From NCBI GenBank assembly GCA_050084515.1, contig CM114273.1, forward strand, positions 42,222,001 to 42,286,000: a stretch of DNA of 64,000 nt, read 5' to 3'. The stretch comes from Blasia pusilla (Eukaryota > Marchantiophyta > Marchantiopsida > Blasiales). Positions 1 through 10,015 of this stretch are shown here, in pieces (position 1 is the stretch's first letter; each line of letters opens with the position of its first letter). The translations under genes and the position numbers were made by a program. Below the pieces are notes generated by a model. It searched no databases, was not told the origin of the DNA, and saw nothing but the letters and a program-made list of their open reading frames with translations.

Positions 1-13
1 CGCTCCCTGAACA

Positions 14-331
14 GTGAATGGAGTGGTCGAAGAGGTGGCGGTGGATCTATTGATCGCTGATCTGCCCTCGGGGTTGCGATTGTGGGACGAGAATCCGTCG
101 GACGGGGTACCTAACTGGAATGTTCCCCTCTCTTATGACCAGATCGCGCTATTGTTCTCCTTTGCAGACACTTATCTAAGTGACAGGGGCTGGTTCTTAG
201 TGTTGATAGGAGGGAGCGAGGACGAGCTTTTCAACCTCCTGTGCGTCAAGAGGTCATTGAAGTGGAGGACGGCGCAATCGTGGATCATCAAGAACGAGTA
301 TCCACTCCGATCCGCGATGAGTCAGATTCGG
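14..331 (+). pseudogene. N4/N6 amino-methyltransferase-like gene, exon a (5' partial)
   Basis: The frame is open from the window edge; a possible splice acceptor CAG lies at 12-14, so the true start is outside. Residues 12-18 read LLIADLPS, which sits where beta-class DNA/RNA amino-methyltransferases (N6_N4_Mtase family) carry catalytic motif IV (D/N-P-P-Y/W). Here it is DLPS, so the catalytic motif is degenerate. A hydrophobic strand (WFLVLIGG) follows as in the family. The exon ends in phase 0 at a GTAAGG donor (332), and the next exon starts in phase 0 at 804 after TAG. Catalysis is doubtful. It could be a host gene or part of an older transposon. The family call rests on the order motif IV, then motif I in the next exon. 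Confidence 0.5.
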
Positions 332-385
332 GTAAGGCTCTATTCCTATCTCCAGATAGTATATCTCCGTTGTTTATGTCTGTGA

Positions 386-690
386 GCAACCCGTCGGAAG
401 GCGATAGGTTGCTGGCTTAGAGCAGCCCATGCTTGGCTAAGAGCAACCCGTCGCTTTCTGACGGGTTGCATCTTTCCCAGAAACACAGGGAAAACGCCCG
501 TGTACCTGCAACCCGTCGGAATGCGACGGGTTGCAGTTGCTTATGGTTTTTCCCTGTGTTTCCGGAAAGCTGCAACCCATCAGAAAGCGACGGGTTGCTC
601 TCAGCCAAGCATGGGCTGCTCTAAGACAGCAACCCGTCGCCTTCCAATGGGTTGGTCATGGACAAAACAACCCGTCGGACTCTGACAGGT
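386..690. repeat. Palindromic-repeat block in intron (CAACCCGTCGG family)
   Basis: The block lies in the 332-803 intron. It contains at least eight half or full copies of a short palindrome with arm GCAACCCGTCGGA, partly nested into larger inverted arrangements: the stretch 417-625 is roughly self-complementary. Single-base C/T and G/A differences separate the copies. Confidence 0.8.
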
Positions 691-803
691 TGCTCCAATG
701 TTAGTATTTGAAAAAAGTTCTCTAGGGTCAAGCGGAGTTCTTTGGTGACGTGTTGCACATTATGCCAAGTTGCTGACATTCTTTCCAACATGCTTCTTTA
801 TAG

Positions 804-1174
804 ATGGACCATTCCTACGTTTACTGCTTCGTTTGGCCCGAGCACAACTTCCAGGTGTTCAAGATCCAGGATCTTGTGGATCCATGCTCAGATGGGTATA
901 CCTTAGATAGTTTGTACAATTCCCACTCGGGAATTTACATGCAAGACGGTACCCCACTTCTGGGAGGAAGGGAAAAGTCGCCAGCCGTGATGCAAACGCT
1001 CATCGAGCTCTGCTCAAGGCCGGGTGACTTGGTGTTCGACTTAGTGGGACTTTCAGGGGCGAGTATCAAAGGCGCCTGGCAGAGTGGCACGAACATTCTC
1101 TGCCTCGAGGGAAGGCAGGAATTGTTTGACCTTTGCAAGGAGGCAAAGGCAGAATACAAAAGGCTCGTTGGGGC
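804..1174 (+). pseudogene. N4/N6 amino-methyltransferase-like gene, exon b (5' part, interrupted)
   Basis: The exon starts after a TAG acceptor (801-803), in phase with exon a. About residue 55-95 it reads as the C-terminal half of a beta-class amino-methyltransferase: a K-S-P-like helix (REKSPAVMQTLIELCS), then the SAM-binding strand PGDLVFDLVGLSG in place of the usual GD-x-V-L-D-P-F-x-G-S-G, then a strand ending in E (ILCLEG). The order IV then I fits the beta class. The frame is cut at 1174 by retroelement DG1. Removing DG1 and one GGGC copy rejoins it in frame to 12273-12414. Degenerate motifs suggest an inactive or diverged enzyme. Confidence 0.55.
1171..1174. repeat. DG1 target-site duplication, left copy (GGGC)
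   Basis: GGGC immediately precedes the left terminus TATCGTGCGC and matches GGGC at 12269-12272 exactly. Four base pairs is short for gypsy elements, which usually give 5 bp. Confidence 0.75.
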
Positions 1175-1302
1175 TATCGTGCGCATACACATCGCTACAC
1201 AACATACATCGCTGTCACCGAACACACACACAAACACGCATGACCCCATGCTAACTCATGGCATCCAAACAACGAGACAAGAAGTACCAAAATATCTCCA
1301 AT
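1175..1302 (-). repeat. DG1 3' terminal segment (B1 type, 128 bp)
   Basis: This 128-bp segment recurs at 25240-25367 and 25882-26009 with few differences. It contains a run of alternating CA and ends outward in TATC (TGTC in DG2). A G-rich tract (rc of 1303-1310) abuts its inner edge on the element's sense strand, the position and composition of a polypurine tract. Confidence 0.75.
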
Positions 1303-1482
1303 CGCCCCCCTAGGTGGTGGTTAGGTCCCTCTAACTCCAGATAGCCATCTATCCCTACCTACCATGACATACATCTCTCGGACGTTAAGAGCAAGAAGGC
1401 CGGGTGCTCATGTGGCCCCATCGTTAGTCGCCTTCTTGTCATCCATGTCACAGACACAAGTCGGAATGTAGAACTACCTACT

Positions 1483-1623
1483 CTATGTACATCTGGGACA
1501 CATCCATCGTCCCTGAGGAACCCTTGTGAGAGGTGGCGTCAAACATGCTATATGCCATCCTCTCGAACACCCATCACAGACTAGCATCGTGGCCGCACCA
1601 CGGGCAGAACCACACAACATACA
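1483..1623 (-). CDS. DG1 pol C-terminal PHD finger
   Basis: The last ~45 residues before the stop show a complete C4HC3 PHD signature: CMLC, then CDGC, then GWH, IAC and finally CPRC, with the W two residues before the last Cys pair. PHD fingers read histone H3 tails (unmodified, or K4-methylated). It sits where chromoviruses carry a chromodomain, downstream of the integrase, so a role in choosing integration sites is a reasonable inference. It is equally intact at 26189-26330 in DG2 although the rest of pol has decayed. Upstream the frame joins the integrase C-terminal region through at least one frame change. Confidence 0.8.
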   Translation of the reverse strand, partial: CMLCGSARGAATMLVCDGCSRGWHIACLTPPLTRVPQGRWMCPRCT

Positions 1624-1699
1624 ACGCAAGCTTGCAGGAACTATTGCTAAGCTGGGATCTACTGTACCATCAATGTTAGGAAGGTGACATGGCGCACAA

Positions 1700-2999
1700 T
1701 TACGCACATGGTCCTTCCATACCATACCATCGCGTCCCTCCCAGCAAGAGAACACCCGATGGCAAAATGTCACGCACTCTCAGGATAGTGCGCCCTACAG
1801 TCACATCCAACGTCGTCGGTGCCGTCTGCTGCAAGTAGACATAATCTCCCTGATCAAACCTCCGGATAGTTGGTCGATAACCACCACCCCGAATAGTCGC
1901 ATACCTCAACGTATCCCGATGTTGTGCAATCGCCAAGTTCTCGAACGCCATCGGCATCACTCTCCAAAATAACTCATCCCTCTGAGAACATGCTCGCACC
2001 CATACATCTGGGTCATCAAGGTCCGACACTCACCAAAGCATCTCGACGAATGGCGCGGAGTAAATTTGGCTCACCATAAAGTAGCAAGTACGGTGAAAAA
2101 GACGCTAAGGATGCCTGCATGTTGAATCTGTATCCCATCGCCAACCATGGCAACTGGAGGTCCCAATCTCCTAGGTGACCTCTCTGCAAGCCATACTTGC
2201 GTAAACCCCTCTTCACTGTTTGCACAACTCTCTCCGCTAATCCATCCGCCTCGGGATGATCTCGCGAAGTCGTGCGGTGGTCGATCAGCGCCTGATCACA
2301 TAAGGCCTGGAACTCACCGAAAAACTCGGTACCCTGGTCTGTCAACACCTCAGCCGGTGTGCCATAATGACTCAGCACTCTATCAAGGAAGGCATAAGCT
2401 ACTCCCTCACTCGCTTTGTCAGGCAATGCAACCCACTTGATCCACTTCGAGAAGTGCTCGACCATCACCAACACATAACGACTGTGACGCTCCGTCAAGG
2501 GCAAAGGTCCTGCAAAATCCAAACTCCATCTATAACCTAAGCCCATGATCGGTAACGGATGCAACTGTGGAGTCGGAGCATTGAACGATGCTCGGACCCG
2601 ATCACACACCATGCACCTGGCAACAAACTGCTGAACGTCGGTCTGCATGCCTCGCCACCAATACTGAATCTGGAGCAAGCTGTACGTCCGCTTCACCCCA
2701 AAGTGACCCAACTCCTTGTGGGCATGTTGCACTATTCGTGCTCTCTTCGAAGGATGCGGCACTACGCGTACTCTGCCATCCTCCCAAACCCTCAAAACAT
2801 GTGTCCCCTCCCAACGGAACCGTCTGGCCCGCTGTAGGATCCGATCCCGCTCTCTAGCATCCATGGTGCTCGCAACGCTGCCAGTACGAAGGTACTCCAA
2901 GACTACTCCATCATCATGAATGTCTCGGCCACTTGTCGTGTCCTCACTGGCCTCGGGATCCAAGGACTCTCCACTAGACCTCGCCATCGAAGTCTCCAC
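1700..2999 (-). pseudogene. DG1 integrase (HHCC, DDE core, C-terminal region)
   Basis: From the N side there is an HHCC zinc site (H-x6-H in AHKELGHFG, then CMVC). The rve core follows with the catalytic triad in SLDFAGP, LTDQGTEF and LAERVVQTVK, and then the GYRFN..SFSPYLLLYG segment typical of gypsy integrases. The C-terminal piece at 1700-2029, in another frame, contains RDTLRYATIRGGGYRP and FDQGDYVYLQ, resembling the SH3-like domain. All three acidic residues are present in DG1. Frameshifts separate the core from the C-terminal region, so this copy cannot make the complete protein. The 4-bp duplication around DG1 is what such an integrase could leave. Confidence 0.85.
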
Positions 3000-3002
3000 A
3001 CT

Positions 3003-3558
3003 CTAGCTCTCCATAGCCAACATGCCTAAATAGGCTGACTCGTGCCATCCTGGCACCGACTCCTCATCACTCTCTCCATGCCATCGAGCTCTAGTCGCAT
3101 CTCGCTGACTCGGGCATGGGTTACGACTCAACCCATCTGCATTCTCGTTGAGCATCCCAGGTCTATGTACCACCTGAAAATCATACTCCTGCAACAACAG
3201 AGCCCATCAAGCAAGCTTCCTTGTAAGCTTTTCGGACTCCATCAACCACTTCAGTGGTTGATGATCAGTGATGATGGTAAAGGGGTTGCCGAATAAGTTA
3301 CACCTGAAATCTTGCGCGGCGTCACGCGCTGACCAAGCACTCACCCTCATACGAGCTGTACTTTGCCTCTGCAGCGTTGTTCGAGCGGCTAGCGTAAGCC
3401 ACCACAAACTCTCTACCCTCATCATCATGCTGGGTGAGCACCGCTCCAAGCCCCAACATGCTCCAATCTGTGTGCAACTAGAAAGGACGCCCCCTGATCG
3501 GTCTCCTCAAGATGGGTGCGGACGTCAACTTGTCCTTGAGCAACTGACATGCTCGTTC
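3003..3558 (-). pseudogene. DG1 RNase H
   Basis: This follows the RT thumb. Recognisable pieces include a GNPFTIITDHQPLKWLM strand and loop and, at the C-terminal end, VHRPGMLNENADGLSR, the usual close of gypsy RNase H before integrase. The frame shifts at about 3200 and 3450. It degrades the RNA strand during reverse transcription. Confidence 0.75.
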
Positions 3559-4551
3559 CTACTCATCCCCCCACTGCCACTCGTGATCCACCTTGGTCAG
3601 CAAGTTCAGCAGCTTCGCAATCGAACTGAATCCGTTGACATATCGCCGATAGAAGTTCGCCAATCCCATGAATGCGCGAACACGGCTCACATCTGTAGGG
3701 CGTGGAATGCGTGAGATAGCCTCTACCTTTGTCTGTTGAACACCAAGGCCCCCTGGGTATATCGTATGACCCAAGTACTCAATCTGGTCGAAGAAGAACT
3801 TGCACTTGCTTGGATGTAGCTTCAGCCCATGTAATTGCAATCTTCGAAACACCTCCTCTAGATGTTGCTCATGCTCCTCAACCGTGGCGCTAAAGACCAC
3901 GATGTCATCAATATAACACCTAGCAAAATCTAGACCAGCCAAGATCCTATCCATGACCCTCTGAAACTCAGCTAGGGCGTTCTTTAACCCAAATGGTAAG
4001 AACCGCCACTGGTACAAACAATCCTTCCTGTGAGGATTGATGCCCCAAAATGTCATCTTACTTTGTCTTCGATCGATAGGCGGTGATGGTATCCGGCTCA
4101 TAAATCAATGAATCAAGACCTTTGCGTGACCAATTGCATCAAAGATCTCCTCAAGGGTGGGCATGGCATACCTATCGAACTTCGTCTGCCGATTGATAGG
4201 TCGGTAATCCCCACACATCCGCCTATCCATCCAGTTGCCATGCACATCCTTCTTGGCGGGCATGACAGTGGCAGATGCATACTCGCCATGCAACATCTCC
4301 ACTAGTCCTGCTCCGACCAAGTCCTGGCTCCTACTCTGAATCAGAGCCCTCTCCATATCACTATACCTGTAGGGTCGTCGGAAGATCGGCATATCACTCG
4401 ACAACTCAATGCGGATCCCCGGTCCCTTTAGCGTACCCAAATCCTCCATGCTAAACGCAAAGCAGCTCCTATAACTCCCGAGGAACTCATGTATTCGGCA
4501 CCGCTCTCCTCCTGTCAACTTAGGGCCCATATCTGGCTCCCAAGTCTCCAT
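3559..4551 (-). pseudogene. DG1 reverse transcriptase
   Basis: Two adjacent segments split by a frame change at ~4103 carry RT motifs: RRMCGDYRPINRQT and AMPTLEEIFDAIGHAKV in the upstream part, then FLPFGLKNA, the catalytic YIDDIVVFS, LKLHPSKCKFF and YLGH. The order and spacing are those of Ty3/gypsy RT. The active-site Asp pair is intact. Confidence 0.85.
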
Positions 4552-4879
4552 CGTGACTACGGTAGGACTCTCCGGCGCGGGTATCGGTGGTTGCTATGGT
4601 GCAAACCCGTCTCGAACAACAACACTCGGCCCCTCTCCTACGACCAAGCGCAAACTCGATCTCCTCCACGTGCGGTGCCGAAACCACGCCGATCTTTGTG
4701 GCTATCATCTCCTTGCGTACCTGCAAAACATCCCAAGAAGTCCAAGGGTGTCTCTCTCGATCTCCCCTAGTGCGTAGATCTCCTCGGGTCTCGCCCCCAG
4801 CCACTGCCTCCACCGTCTCGGTAGGCATGGGGCTCACCAACGCAAATTTGTGATTTGTCGCGATCTCATACGACGCCTC
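4552..4879 (-). other. DG1 linker between methyltransferase and RT
   Basis: The frame continues from the methyltransferase tail through a charged stretch rich in R, G and E. A segment PWTSWDVLQVRKEMIA follows, probably the start of the RT region. No separate domain is recognised. Confidence 0.4.
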
Positions 4880-5830
4880 CACTCCCAAGTTGAGGATCCA
4901 TGTCAAGCGATTCAGGCCCATCGCTTGACCCAAGATATGGCGTCGTGATGCCTCTGACACTGATGGTACTGCCGTCACTCCTGTGGGAAATCCCATGGCT
5001 CGCTCTCTCTCGTCGGCGTTGGGCTCCACGAACCGCTGAACCTGGTCATCCCAAACCAAGCCAGGACCGGCCTCCTTGTATGCATAGGAAGCAGGAAAAC
5101 TCACAAACGTGGGCAAGGCGTGCGTGCTCGCCTACCCTGTTGACCACGATCCAACGGTGGTCGATCATCGTGCCTCACTGCCTGTGATCGACGACCTGGA
5201 TCCAGAATGGAATCCACTAACAAATGGGAGGGGCGCTCCATTCTCGCATACGTCCTCCATAACACCGCATGGGGCACCAAGTTGGTCCACCATAGACGCG
5301 GGCTATGGGCTCTAGAACCTACACTCGCCGCATCCAAGAACATCTTTGGGCCAATCAGGCACGCACTGATGAGCACTCGTCACCACCCGTGACTGGAGTC
5401 TCTAAGATCGGCACATTCTCGGAATGTAGGCCGGAGAACGCGATCGTGCTCTGCAATTGCCGTAAGACCCTCAACATCTCCCAAAACAACTCTCGATCGA
5501 GTGTCGACCAACCGCTGCCTCGCCCAAAGACTCGATTGGCCTGTCATGGCTGGCAACCGCAATGACCAAATCAATGGTCCCTACCGCTCTAAGTCCTGCG
5601 CCCCCCAACAACAAAATATCCTCGATAGGGAACTCGGTACCCTTCAGACGCGGACGTGACAATAAGTCGGGAAAACGTAGGCGTAATTGCGCCACATGTC
5701 GTAGTGAGACACGCCTCGCAACATCATCACTCTCCACATACAGGTACTGATGTACTCGCACTCCTACCTGCAAAACAGCAGCTAACCCGATGCTAATCCC
5801 TCCAAAGAGATCTAACACTCGAATACCCTC
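4880..5830 (-). pseudogene. DG1 C5 cytosine DNA methyltransferase domain (broken)
   Basis: C5-methyltransferase motifs appear in the correct order on the minus strand: motif I GIRVLDLFGG (5798-5820), the motif IV region after IDLVIA (about 5540-5560), motif VIII as SPRLWWTN (about 5300), and motif IX/X in one open frame ending near 4890 (NADERERAMGFP, then RRHILGQAMGLNRLTW). The enzyme would transfer methyl from SAM to cytosine C5. Compared with DG2, motif IV is frameshifted here and the catalytic Cys codon TGT reads TGA, so this copy is dead. The domain is inside pol, between protease and RT. It is not a neighbouring host gene, because both element copies carry it at the same place. Confidence 0.88.
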
Positions 5831-6472
5831 CTCCGGGGTACACCACATAATGGGTGTGGTATCCAAGGGTGTCATCGTAGCACTCCCAGCTACCTCAGGT
5901 TCCTCACACCCGTCACGCTCTAGTGCAAACGCCTCGCTCCACGCGGTCTGCACGTGCTCATCTGCCAATCGTTGAAGCTCCTCAAGCGAGCCCCACAGCG
6001 GCACCTCTCCTCCACGGAATGATGCAGCTACCATAACACTCCTCTCCATAGAAATGTCAGGAATGGGAGTATCCTCTGCATGGACATGTCCCTCAATCAA
6101 ATCACTAGGCCAACTGATGGCACTACTAAATGCTGCTAAGGTCGCCATCTCTCATGGCCGTTGCTCGATCTTTGCGCACTGTGAATCAAACGGGTAATGA
6201 GCTAAGGTGCCCATCACCGATCGCCATCCTGGTCTCAGAGGACGCCGACTCCTCCCAAGTAATCCAGGAAAACCCCATCGGGTATAACATCGCTCCACCA
6301 ACCAAGACGTCGTGAGGACTCTGCATCAATCACTATCGCTTGGCGCGCACCACGGACTCATCGTAGGATGTCCGGCGAATCCTCACCACGACCTCGCCGG
6401 GTGATATATTTGTGGTACTTGCTCCACCCAAGGATGTCGGATCCGGAATGGACAACGCCCACATCGCTCTCG
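5831..6472 (-). pseudogene. DG1 linker between protease and methyltransferase
   Basis: The region reads as an acidic, Ala/Glu-rich stretch just before the methyltransferase (for example LWGSLEELQRLADEHVQTAW). Before it lies a segment equivalent to 30783-31136 in DG2 (RPGHPTDESVVRAKAIVIDA). No known domain is recognised. It may be an N-terminal regulatory extension of the methyltransferase. Confidence 0.45.
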
Positions 6473-7288
6473 TCAAGCCCAATCCTCAATGACGCTTTCC
6501 CCAACATCAAGGGTTGCGCCTCGATCTAACAAGACGCGGCTGCGACTAAAAGCTCTATCTCCAGGACTCACCAACTGGAAGACCTCTCCTCGGTTATCCT
6601 GCAACACAACACCAGGAGAAGCCATGGCACGCTCTATCGCGGGTCTAGCGGGCATCTCCGCCATCCTAGCAGCCGCAGCCTGCCATGAATTTGACGTGGG
6701 CGGCCTGAGCATCCGCTCCAAGGGCAGGTCCATCACCTCCTCTCCAATCACCTCTGAACGTGATGGAGGAACTCCAACTCCGTGCTCACATAGTGAAGCG
6801 GCTAGCCGAAAAGCCTCGGCGGGCGTACCCCCCAACGTCATAACATCGGAAGCAGAAAATAAATGAGAGCGGTACACAACGGTGGCCGCCCCCAACAACG
6901 TAGTCGACACATGCCCCTCCTGAGCATCAACAATAGGAGTCGTCGCACTCGCTTCTCCCATCGCCCTTCGTGCCTGCACACCAACAACATCACCAACTCT
7001 CCAGGAACTTTGATGAGGACCCATCGATGGGGTCCTCATCGCTTCAAGCAACGTGAAAGACTGAGGAAGCCTAGTCTGCCTTTTGGCTTCCCCTCGCTGT
7101 GGATCCAACTCTGTGGCCGCTCCACGTGTCACAACTGCGGCGGCCTCCATCTGGGCAACCCCGCACATCCATCCAGGATCCTCCAGATGTCTGGCTGCTC
7201 CATATGATGTCGATGCCACGAATCCGGCATCGGGTAACCTCAATGCCATAGCGACAATCTGCTCCTCTAGCTTTGATTCGGCGACCAT
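6473..7288 (-). pseudogene. DG1 aspartic protease region with long N-terminal linker
   Basis: The long open frame ends with a retropepsin-like signature VLLDRGATLDVG, in which the usual DSGAT reads DRGAT. The equivalent codons in DG2 begin LVDS before a frameshift, which suggests an ancestral D-S-G-A site. The upstream ~240 residues are low-complexity and alanine-rich, with no domain I recognise. Retroelement proteases cleave the gag-pol polyprotein. The call rests on the D-x-G-A-T motif and its position between gag and the methyltransferase. Confidence 0.55.
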
Positions 7289-7478
7289 CCCGACCTCACG
7301 TCCGGCGTCTCCCTTGGCACGTCTAGGTGGTGGTACTCCACCTCCTCCACATGCAGCTCCACCACCCTGTCGGGCAACTCCAACTCCTCGTCCCCCAACG
7401 GGACCACCTGGTGCACGATCTCTAGGCCCACCTGGACCGGCTACTCGCTCAGGTGCCCTCTCTGGCCCTCGGTCCTAG

Positions 7479-8900
7479 AACAGGACCTTGTGTTGGATTA
7501 CACTCGGGCTCGCCCTAGCGTCGGCGGGGCAGACGAAGTCTGTCTTGGGGCTTGGGGTGATCTTACTTGTGGCCACATAAGTAAACTTAGTGACGCGCCT
7601 TAGTCGAATACGAGAGCGACCCAAAAGTAGTACGATTTGTGGACCAGGTAAACAGGTGTGATGTTTACAGTATTGAGTCATAAGAGTCTAAGGTTGCACA
7701 CTTAGTTAGCTTATTTGATAGGTTAGTTCGGTGGAACTAGTCTAGACTTATCAAAGAAGAGAGGCTAATAATTCTAAGTGGGGCAAAGCGACAACTATAG
7801 ACTAAGAGGAATTGCGGGTTAGCCACCAGAACGCAATTCAATGTCAAGGGGTAGGCTGCCCAGGAGACTTGACATAACAAAGGTTTGCGTTGATGAGGGC
7901 ATCAACCTCTAAAGAGGGGTGAGTGTCGCGACCCTGATGACCAAACAAGTGCCAAGCGGAACATCGGAACATTAGCGGGCTCACGCTAAGATGGTTTGCG
8001 CGTTGGAGTTGTCTCAAAGAGGAGACAAGAGACGAGACGCGAGCGAGGAGTTGCGTTTCAGATGTTATGGTCGCGATTGAGAAACCTGGACCAAACGCGG
8101 AATGAGACTTGAAAGAAGTCAAGTCTAGGAAGTGGGCTGCCAAAGGAAAGATCCGGATTTGGAACGCCACTAGCGTTTGAGAGTTTCTGACTGTATTTAT
8201 GGCCATAACTTTTAGCGTCCAGATGCGTTTGGAACAAATAAGGATGCGTTGAAAAGCTTATGGAGAGCCGGTCCAAACGCACCAAAGATCGCTGCAAACG
8301 CATTAGTAGCGGCCGAGATACAACCCGAAAACGACTGTAAGTGGAGTCGGGTTGAGGGCCACAATGAAGGGCCCGACCCTCTTTTCCCAAAAGGAAGGGG
8401 TTATTGGAGAACCCCAGAAGTACTAGTAAGGGGGAAGGTCTCCGAGAGTGCTTGGAACCCAAACCCCACTTTGGGCGCCGCGGGGCGGCTCAAGGGCATG
8501 GAACGGAACGGGAGTTTGGGGGTTGGGTTGGAGAACCTGCACCAAGTCCATTGAGGCAATTTTAGACATCCCTCTTGGATTCCACCCCGCGACTCAATTA
8601 CTTGGGTCTCGGTTCGGAACTCACCTGAGGACCGTTGAACAGTTGGGATCGCTAGGCGCGCAAGTGTCGTTTCAGATCCCTGGACTAACCAGGAAGTCTG
8701 TTCCAAGTCTTGAAGGACTTGCCATGTTTTGGAAACTAGGAACTAAGGAAGGTTGAGCTTGATGAGACGCCGAGTTGAGGACTCGGTGGGTTGGAACGCT
8801 GGTTGGCCCAGACCCGACTAACGAGAGTGCATGTTTGGGTGCAGATCAGCGATGAGTTCGTGAACTACTGAACGTACGCTTCCACAACACTAAAGATTGA
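7479..8900. mobile_element. 1.4-kb insertion present in DG1, absent from DG2
   Basis: DG2 passes from CCCTCGGTCC (about 32136) to its zinc-knuckle region in about 60 bp, where DG1 has ~1.4 kb more. The extra segment runs from near TGTTGGATTA (7491) to TTCCACAACA (8889), giving TG..CA ends that would suit a solo LTR. No matching 4-6 bp target duplication was found. No coding domain is recognised inside it. It could instead be ancestral sequence deleted from DG2. Confidence 0.45.
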
Positions 8901-8989
8901 CGTTCAAGGAGAGTAGGGGCGCGACAATAGTCACACTGATAACCTCCTGGTGCAACACCATCTCCTCCTCCATGCTGAGGCACACGTCC

Positions 8990-9060
8990 ATGACCCTGAC
9001 GAGTGCAATCGTGCTGATGATGGGCTCCACCATATGACCAACAAGTAATAGTAGGCGGCT
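8990..9060 (-). pseudogene. DG1 nucleocapsid CCHC-like zinc knuckle
   Basis: The residues CWSYGGAHHQHDC are seen; DG2 has CWSCGGAHH at the same position, so the second Cys was lost here by TGT to TAT. It matches the C-x2-C-x4-H-x3/4-C nucleocapsid knuckle that binds RNA. Confidence 0.6.
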
Positions 9061-9061
9061 G

Positions 9062-10015
9062 CTATGGAGCCGCATATGAAGGCGCAGGTCTCTGTGGCAC
9101 GGCCTCCCAGTATCCCCCTTGAGCTTGTGGTGCCACAGTCGACCTATCTCGGAGTCCACGTTGCTGCACAGGTGGTGCAGCCAATCGTGACAACTCTTGC
9201 CCAGAACCCATGGTGGCTACGCTCTCCTCCGCCATGTTGCGCTCAATGTTCTGGGCGGTCCTAAAAACATCTCTCAACGTAGGGGAGGTGTTCATAAGAA
9301 CCACCCCCTCCCGCACTCGTGTCCGTAGGGTCCGGTCCAACATCGCGTACCATGAGTGGATAGCCTGAGCCTCTGTCACCCCCTGAGTGACGTTGATCAA
9401 CCGGCGCAAGCGAGTGTAAGCCTCACGCAAACTCTCACCCGAGCGCCTCTGGAAGTCATGGATGCTCCGCAACTTCTCCGTCCGTACCCCCTGGTAGCTC
9501 GCCCTCAACTCAACAAAGAACTCAACCACAGGGTTGAACTTGGGATGAACCCGACTAGACGGTGCAAGTGCTCCCGTGCGAGTGACCCCTCCTAAAACGT
9601 CACTAGTGGAAGAGGCAGTAGCCTCTCCTAACTCCTCCTCCTCATCTGGGAATGGCTCCGTCCATGACACATAATGTGGGTCATAGTAGAGCCTCCACGC
9701 CTCGATCTCACATGCATATCTCTGAGAGAACTCATGGTAATCGTCCATGGGCGCCCCCTCTAAATGTTGGAACATACCCTTCCATGCTGTAAACGGGTTG
9801 AACTCTCTAGAGTTCCTGGCCCGCTGGGAGTTGCACCAACTCCTAAACTCTGCTATAAAATCGTGCAACTCAATCGTGCCTACTGCACCTGAAAACCTAC
9901 GCGGTCCTCTACCCCGGTCGTCCATCTCATACGCCCAACTCGTAGGACCACTCACAATGTGTGGCGATGTGCTCACAAACTCCTTTACATTCTCCCCCTT
10001 GTCTGACGATGACAC
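9062..10015 (-). pseudogene. DG1 gag capsid region
   Basis: The 317-codon open frame starts at an ATG. Its middle contains a retrotransposon-gag (PF03732-like) region: FFVELRASYQG, RSIHDFQRRSGESLREAYTRLRRL and HSWYAMLDRTLRTRVREGV. An acidic segment (FPDEEEELGEA) precedes it. Gag forms the particle in which reverse transcription occurs. The frame runs into the zinc-knuckle region after a frame change. In DG2 (33231-32656) the same protein is shorter because of frameshifts, and the start region has an in-frame stop. Confidence 0.8.

Noticed and set aside
8249-8756. Plus-strand open frames in the 8.2-8.8 kb segment
   Set aside because: They lie in the 1.4-kb segment absent from DG2, are GC-biased and overlap on both strands with no recognisable domain.
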